Assembly: GCA_902611135.1 (NCBI GenBank)
Contig: CACLYL010000011.1
Location: 1 to 32,820 of the forward strand
From: an uncultured Fidelibacterota bacterium
Lineage (GTDB): Bacteria > Fidelibacterota > Marinisomatia > Marinisomatales > UBA1611
DNA length: 32,820 nucleotides
Reading direction: 5' to 3'
Made by a program: the position numbers and the translations under genes. Below the pieces are notes generated by a model that was given only the letters and a program-made list of their open reading frames with translations, was not told the origin of the DNA and made no database searches. Within the stretch, counting starts at the first letter, position 1; the number at the start of each line of letters is the position of its first letter. Below, piece by piece: positions 27,486 to 32,820 of the stretch.

Positions 27486-30400
27486 ATTGCATCTTAAATC
27501 AATTCATTGTGGATTAATTTTTTTTTTAATCATTAGGTTAGCCTATTCAAGTGTTTTAAATGATAAAGAGCAAAATCTATCATTAGATTCATTAGATACA
27601 AAAATAATTAAAAATGCTCTTCAAAACCAGAAAGAGGATTCGTTAGAATTTGATTTCTATCATGAAGGCATGTTATATAAAGTTCCCAAGCAGGTGGGAC
27701 CTATGTGGTTAAATCTACCTTTTTTAGATTTGCAGGAAGATTCTATCAAGTTAAATGAGTTCACTCGCTACAACCCCATAAAAAGAGGAAATAAATTTAA
27801 AGCGACAGGAGATTATAGCAGAGAATTAATTATATCACCTCTTGAAGGATCTGTTTTAAGTGGAGGATTCCAAATTCAACTAAATGGTGAAATAGCAAAA
27901 AATACATTTGTAAATGGAGTATTGACTGATAAAAATATACCATTTGAAATTGGAGGATATACTCAGGAACTTGATGAATTAGATAAAGTTTATATAAATA
28001 TATCACATCCTTACTATAAGCTCGATTTTGGCGATATTATGTTTAAAAACATCATAGGAGATAAAATAAGCATTGATAGAAAGTTAGTAGGAGTAAAAAG
28101 CGATATGAGGATAGGTGACTTTGATAGCAAGGCAGTATATGCAACATCTCAAGGAGAATATCATAGAGTTGAGATGAAAGGTATAGACGGAGTTCAAGGG
28201 CCTTACCGCCTGGAAAGTAAAAATGGGAACAAAGATATTACTATTTTATCGGGAACTGAGGAAGTTTGGTTAGATGGAAAAATCTTGACGAGAGGTCATA
28301 ATTTTGATTATACCATTGATTATACATTAGCAGAAATATTCTTTACAGCTAGAAATCTTATTCATTCAGATTCAGATCTCTTGATAAAGTATCAGTACAC
28401 AGATCTAGGTTATAAAAAAAATTTTTTTGGCGGAAGTATCAATAAGACATTAAATGATAATGGATTCATTGAATTTGGAGTATTCAAAGAAAATGACAAC
28501 GCGTATGTAGGTGATTCAACTAATAGCGAAATACAAAATATTTTTACAAAGGAAGATAAAAATATAATCAATGTAAGTACTGCAATAATTAATGATTTTG
28601 GCGATTATATACTTAAAGATAATATATTCATTTACTGCGCTGATTCATGCTCGGTAGATGATACCTTATATTCAGTCTCTTTTGAGTTTGATAGCGATGG
28701 AAATTACAAAAAAATGATATCTAATATTGATAGAATTTATTTTGAATACGTCAATAACGTTTTTAAGAATGATGCCACAGATTACTATAGTCCATACAGA
28801 AAATTAAATGCGCCTAATACCCATAATTACGGATATATAAAAAATAAATATAATTTTAATAACTTTCTGGAAATTGAATCTGATATAGCTGGCTCGGAGT
28901 TTAATAGAAATAATTTATTTTATGGTAAAAATGATTTAGGATTTTCAGCGAATATCAAAGCAAGCTTAAAAAAAATTAGATTAGGTCCTTTTGATATGAA
29001 TTTAATTTATAAAAACTGGAACAAATCAAAAAATTATAAAGAATTTGGTGTAGAATCTATAAACAGATATAAAAGGTTTTGGAATTTAGATTCTATCTCA
29101 ATTACAAATATTCGTGATCAAACTTTACTAACTACTTTCAATTTGGATGGCTTCAGTAAAACTGATATTGGTTATTCATACCTAGATATAAAAGAATTAT
29201 GGCGACAAAAATTTATATTTGACCATTTGTTTAAAAATTCACTCAACCAAAATTCTTATTCTCGTAATATTTTAGTAAAAGGGAATCAAAATAGCTTACT
29301 TAGATCAGAGAATTTTTTACAGTTTAATTTAAAAAAAGTAAACCCTTTTTTACGATACCTTCATGAAAATATTTCCAAAAGTAATAGTATTAATTTAGTC
29401 AGTACTGGTTTGATAACTAATTCTAGGGAAGCAAAGATTATTACCAGTGTTTCCAAAAGACAGAATGAAAAAATAGTGCAAAATCTAGATTCAATTTTTG
29501 TTGAGAATGATTACATTGGTACTCTTGATTATAAATCGAAACAAAATAGAGGCGTAAGAAAAGAAATTACATTAAAAAAAAGAATTAAAAACTCTGGAAG
29601 AGCTACCTTAGGTAATTTCTATAATTATTTATTGCTTGATTATAATTTTAAATTTAAAAATTTAAAAAACTCTCTAGAGTGGATGGTAAATGGAAAACTT
29701 GAGGAATCTGTTGTTGAGAAATTTTCCGTAGTCTATGATTCTGTTGGTTCAGGATTAGGTCAATATCGTTATGAATCAAATATCAATTCATATGTTAGGG
29801 ATCCAAATGGAAGTTTTATTTCATATAATGTATATACTGGAGAGAGAGGGCCAAGTAAAAACTTTGAGAGTTCTCAAAACTTTAGATTAAAGTTTGATTA
29901 TTTAAATATAAAAGAAACTTTAACCTTAAGAGGTATTTCAAAACAAAAAATTAAGGGACAAACTATTCAAATGAATGATTTAATCAATCCATTAAGGAAT
30001 CAAAATTTAACTTATTATTTATTATATAATCGTTTTGAATTATTATTTAATAATAGGCTTAGAATATTGGCTTGGATTGAAAATGAAAACATTCTTAGTG
30101 GTTTAGACCTAAGAGGCAGAAATTATGCTTTGGATAAATTATCTGGACTTGAATTAAAAAAAACAATGAATAATTACTTATCTCTATATAATACAAGCTA
30201 TTTTAAAAGTTTTAAAAATTCATCGCAGTTTGAACCAAAAAGAAATAGAAAAGTAATAGGTTATTGGAACGAATTTAATTTTAACTTTAAGCTTAATAAT
30301 CAGTCTAATGTTGAAATTATACTTCTTTATGGGTACAACTCTGGTAATCAACAAACAAATACTTTTAATGTGAAGGGATATGGCAATAAGGTTAGGATAA

Positions 30401-30654
30401 AAACATTTTTTAAACGAAAGGGAAGAGTTGATATTGATTTCAGCTACATTTCCAGTTCAGAAAAAAATAATATATTACTGGTTCCACCTGAAATTTTAAA
30501 TGGTAATCCTCTTGGAAAAAGTTTAACTACTAATACACGAATTCAATATTATTTGAATAAATCCATCTCAATGATTTATGACCTAAGGTTTATGGACAAT
30601 AGTAGATATGATGACTTTTTTTCATTTAAAGGAGAGATTCGTGGCCACTTTTAA
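27475..30654 (+). CDS. Large (1059 aa) predicted outer-membrane beta-barrel protein
   Basis: Signal peptide (LIFFLIIRLAYS); EVWLDGKILTRGHNFDYTIDYTLAEIFFTARN motif (within 28189-28404); long alternating-strand region rich in aromatic and Asn residues; C-terminal Phe (..FKGEIRGHF). TTG start overlaps the upstream CDS. Confidence 0.65.
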   Translation: MTIKLHLKSIHCGLIFFLIIRLAYSSVLNDKEQNLSLDSLDTKIIKNALQNQKEDSLEFDFYHEGMLYKVPKQVGPMWLNLPFLDLQEDSIKLNEFTRYNPIKRGNKFKATGDYSRELIISPLEGSVLSGGFQIQLNGEIAKNTFVNGVLTDKNIPFEIGGYTQELDELDKVYINISHPYYKLDFGDIMFKNIIGDKISIDRKLVGVKSDMRIGDFDSKAVYATSQGEYHRVEMKGIDGVQGPYRLESKNGNKDITILSGTEEVWLDGKILTRGHNFDYTIDYTLAEIFFTARNLIHSDSDLLIKYQYTDLGYKKNFFGGSINKTLNDNGFIEFGVFKENDNAYVGDSTNSEIQNIFTKEDKNIINVSTAIINDFGDYILKDNIFIYCADSCSVDDTLYSVSFEFDSDGNYKKMISNIDRIYFEYVNNVFKNDATDYYSPYRKLNAPNTHNYGYIKNKYNFNNFLEIESDIAGSEFNRNNLFYGKNDLGFSANIKASLKKIRLGPFDMNLIYKNWNKSKNYKEFGVESINRYKRFWNLDSISITNIRDQTLLTTFNLDGFSKTDIGYSYLDIKELWRQKFIFDHLFKNSLNQNSYSRNILVKGNQNSLLRSENFLQFNLKKVNPFLRYLHENISKSNSINLVSTGLITNSREAKIITSVSKRQNEKIVQNLDSIFVENDYIGTLDYKSKQNRGVRKEITLKKRIKNSGRATLGNFYNYLLLDYNFKFKNLKNSLEWMVNGKLEESVVEKFSVVYDSVGSGLGQYRYESNINSYVRDPNGSFISYNVYTGERGPSKNFESSQNFRLKFDYLNIKETLTLRGISKQKIKGQTIQMNDLINPLRNQNLTYYLLYNRFELLFNNRLRILAWIENENILSGLDLRGRNYALDKLSGLELKKTMNNYLSLYNTSYFKSFKNSSQFEPKRNRKVIGYWNEFNFNFKLNNQSNVEIILLYGYNSGNQQTNTFNVKGYGNKVRIKTFFKRKGRVDIDFSYISSSEKNNILLVPPEILNGNPLGKSLTTNTRIQYYLNKSISMIYDLRFMDNSRYDDFFSFKGEIRGHF

Positions 30655-31975
30655 GATCATCTTACTTGTTTTTTGTATAAGTTTTTCTCAAGATAAGTTT
30701 TATCTTTCTTACGAAAAAGAATCAGATATTTTAGACTCTTTAAATACCCTTCTTCTAAAACAAAATACTCTCACGGACTACTTAAAATATGAGGGTTATG
30801 ATGAGATCCAAGAAAAAGTAGTTTATAAACTATTTAATTCAGAAAAAGCAATTGATTCTGTATTTGTGATTGGTTTAAATCATGTTGAAAAAAAAGTTGT
30901 TGGTAAAATAATTAAACCATACAAAAAACAGGTTATTAATGAGGATTTTGATAAGATTGGTTTAGATATAAAATCATATAATTATTTCATTTCAAGTCCC
31001 CCCCAATACAGCTTTGGAAAGTTCGAAAATAATAAGGTTGGATTGGCATTAAAATTTGACACGCAGTTTTATAGTTATTTTTCTGGTAATCTAGGAATAA
31101 TAAATTCAATTGATAAAATAGATTATGTTGGTGAATTTAACTTACATATGGAGAACCTAAGAGGAAAAGCCGATTTGATGGAAATAAATTGGCGGAGATT
31201 GGACGATTTATCACAATTTTTTAGCGCAGAGATTTTAGAACCGTATATTTTAAATTCAGATTATGGACTAGGTTGGAAATATTATTATGGATTGATTGAT
31301 CAATTATTTTCAAAATATGAGAATCAAATTACTTTAAAACTACCGAATTATGGCCTTTATAATCTGAAAATAGGTTACCTTCAAGGAGAGGATAAACCAA
31401 TGCTAAAAGGTGAGTCAAATAACTTTATCAATACCCATTATGAGGCAATTACTTTAGAAGTAAATAGAAATTTATTAAATGACAGGTTCTTTCCCACAAA
31501 AGGCTCGTCTTTTAAAATCTATACAAGCTTGGGAGTCAGTAATAAAACTTTTTATATTGATAATTTTATGCTCTTTTACAATTATCAACCCATTACAAAA
31601 AAAATTTACAGCTCGGTAAAATTTTCAGGAAAAGGAATAAATACGCCAAAATCTAAAGTACCAAAAAGTCAATATAAATATTTTGGTGGTTCAAAAAATA
31701 TAAGAGGATATGATGAAGATCAGTTCCACAAAATTCAATATGGACTAATCTCAAATGACTTAGGATATATCTTAAATGCTAATTTTCACACTTTTATCTT
31801 TATAGATTTTGCAAATGATAAAATTGTCCCCATTAGTTCAATATATTCAAGCTATGGAATTGGAATGAGATTATCAAATCAAAATACATTATTTAATGTT
31901 AATTATGGTATTCCAACTAATCCAGATAGCCCTACAAGTGGTAAATTACACTTTGAGATTATATCAAAATTTTAA
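30641..31975 (+). CDS. Omp85/BamA-superfamily outer-membrane protein with a short N-terminal region
   Basis: L6-like motif FGGSKNIRGYDEDQF (around 31673-31726), FFPTKGSSFKI strand, C-terminal Phe. Preferred start GTG 30641 (VATFKIILLVFCISFSQ) with SD-like AAAGGAGAG just upstream, not 30608. Confidence 0.75.
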   Translation: MATFKIILLVFCISFSQDKFYLSYEKESDILDSLNTLLLKQNTLTDYLKYEGYDEIQEKVVYKLFNSEKAIDSVFVIGLNHVEKKVVGKIIKPYKKQVINEDFDKIGLDIKSYNYFISSPPQYSFGKFENNKVGLALKFDTQFYSYFSGNLGIINSIDKIDYVGEFNLHMENLRGKADLMEINWRRLDDLSQFFSAEILEPYILNSDYGLGWKYYYGLIDQLFSKYENQITLKLPNYGLYNLKIGYLQGEDKPMLKGESNNFINTHYEAITLEVNRNLLNDRFFPTKGSSFKIYTSLGVSNKTFYIDNFMLFYNYQPITKKIYSSVKFSGKGINTPKSKVPKSQYKYFGGSKNIRGYDEDQFHKIQYGLISNDLGYILNANFHTFIFIDFANDKIVPISSIYSSYGIGMRLSNQNTLFNVNYGIPTNPDSPTSGKLHFEIISKF

Positions 31976-32005
31976 AGAATTTGATCTAGAAAGTTAAATT
32001 ATAAT

Positions 32006-32820
32006 ATGTTGTTAAGATTTGTGAATTTATCAATTGTATCCTCTTTAATTTTTTTAATTGGATGTAATTTAAATAATAAAGAAGCTCTTGGTGCTGATAA
32101 CGAAATTAGAGTAATATGTTCAGAGTTAGATAGAGATATTGTTTATGAAAATTTAAGCCAAATTTTCACTGATACAATTTACACTCCTGAGCCAGAGCCG
32201 TATTATTTTCTAAAGTTTTCTGATCCATCTACCTATAAAAGTATGAAAGCCCATGCAAATCTGATAGTGGCTTATGTAAATAAAAATGATAAAAACCCTG
32301 GATATGATTTGGTAAAAAAAATTTTAAATAATGAACAATTTGAATTTATCTCAAAGTCAAATCCAATGATAATGGGACAAGACATACTAGCAAAAAATCA
32401 GTTATTTATAATAGTAAACATGAGCGATCAAAATTCGATGGACAAATGGATAGAAGGAAAAAATAATTTCATTCGCAAAAAATTTGATGATCAATTTAAA
32501 AATAGGCAAAAACGACATATCCTAAATGACTTTAGAAACGATGAATTAGAAAGAAAATTAGCCGAAAAGTATGATATAAATTTACAGGTACCCTGGGGAT
32601 GGGAACTAATAAGAGAACGTTCTGATTCTAACTTTATATGGTTGGGTAGAGAAATGCCCTTTCAATGGATAGGTATAAATTGGAAATCAGGAAAGCATAC
32701 TGATGATGAATTAATCGTTGGTGATTATCTTTGGCAATGGCCTAAAAAACATTATGGTTACATTCAAAATATGGATCACAAGTTTAAACTGGACAAAACT
32801 ACCTTTGAAAATAACAACGC
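32006..32820 (+). CDS. DUF4837-family lipoprotein, truncated by the window end
   Basis: Read directly: MLLRFVNLSIVSSLIFLIGC(lipobox)NLNNKEALGADNEIRVICSELDRD...LQVPWGWELIRERSDSNFIWLGREMPFQWIGINW...; frame open to 32820. Confidence 0.75.
   Translation, partial: MLLRFVNLSIVSSLIFLIGCNLNNKEALGADNEIRVICSELDRDIVYENLSQIFTDTIYTPEPEPYYFLKFSDPSTYKSMKAHANLIVAYVNKNDKNPGYDLVKKILNNEQFEFISKSNPMIMGQDILAKNQLFIIVNMSDQNSMDKWIEGKNNFIRKKFDDQFKNRQKRHILNDFRNDELERKLAEKYDINLQVPWGWELIRERSDSNFIWLGREMPFQWIGINWKSGKHTDDELIVGDYLWQWPKKHYGYIQNMDHKFKLDKTTFENNN

Overview
The window is an AT-rich bacterial segment that is almost entirely coding. One convergent minus-strand gene interrupts a long plus-strand run, and many gene pairs overlap by ATGA/GTGA-type junctions. 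Gene content and order suggest an FCB-group bacterium; a marine Marinimicrobia/SAR406-like lineage is my inference, not demonstrated. Recognisable housekeeping genes in order: HAD phosphatase, acpS, nnr, recN, murA, trkA, trkH, crotonase, a DUF1611 plus enolase-superfamily pair (DgcN/DgcA-like), methylmalonyl-CoA epimerase, uvrC, uvrB, a receiver-less sigma-54 activator, lptE, asnS, nadE, lepA, a CPBP protease and lgt. The ORF track omits three things I could read directly: the C-terminus of an upstream CDS (2-70), a DUF4837-like lipoprotein running off the right edge (32006-32820), and a 23-aa micro-ORF (17248-17319) joined by ATGA to both neighbours. No CRISPR array, tRNA, rRNA, IS element or recognisable defence system was seen. 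The best leads are: (1) a minus-strand secreted protein with a 14-residue Y-D-T-T repeat array and a MORN/YwqK-like C-terminal segment; (2) an overlap-coupled envelope chain (membrane zinc-ribbon protein, lgt, propeller-like protein, 1059-aa outer-membrane protein, short Omp85 protein, DUF4837 lipoprotein); (3) an LptE with an embedded dockerin/EF-hand-like Ca-binding loop; (4) homopolymer tracts (T10, C7) in the outer-membrane genes; (5) the 23-aa micro-ORF. None is proven to be a new system.
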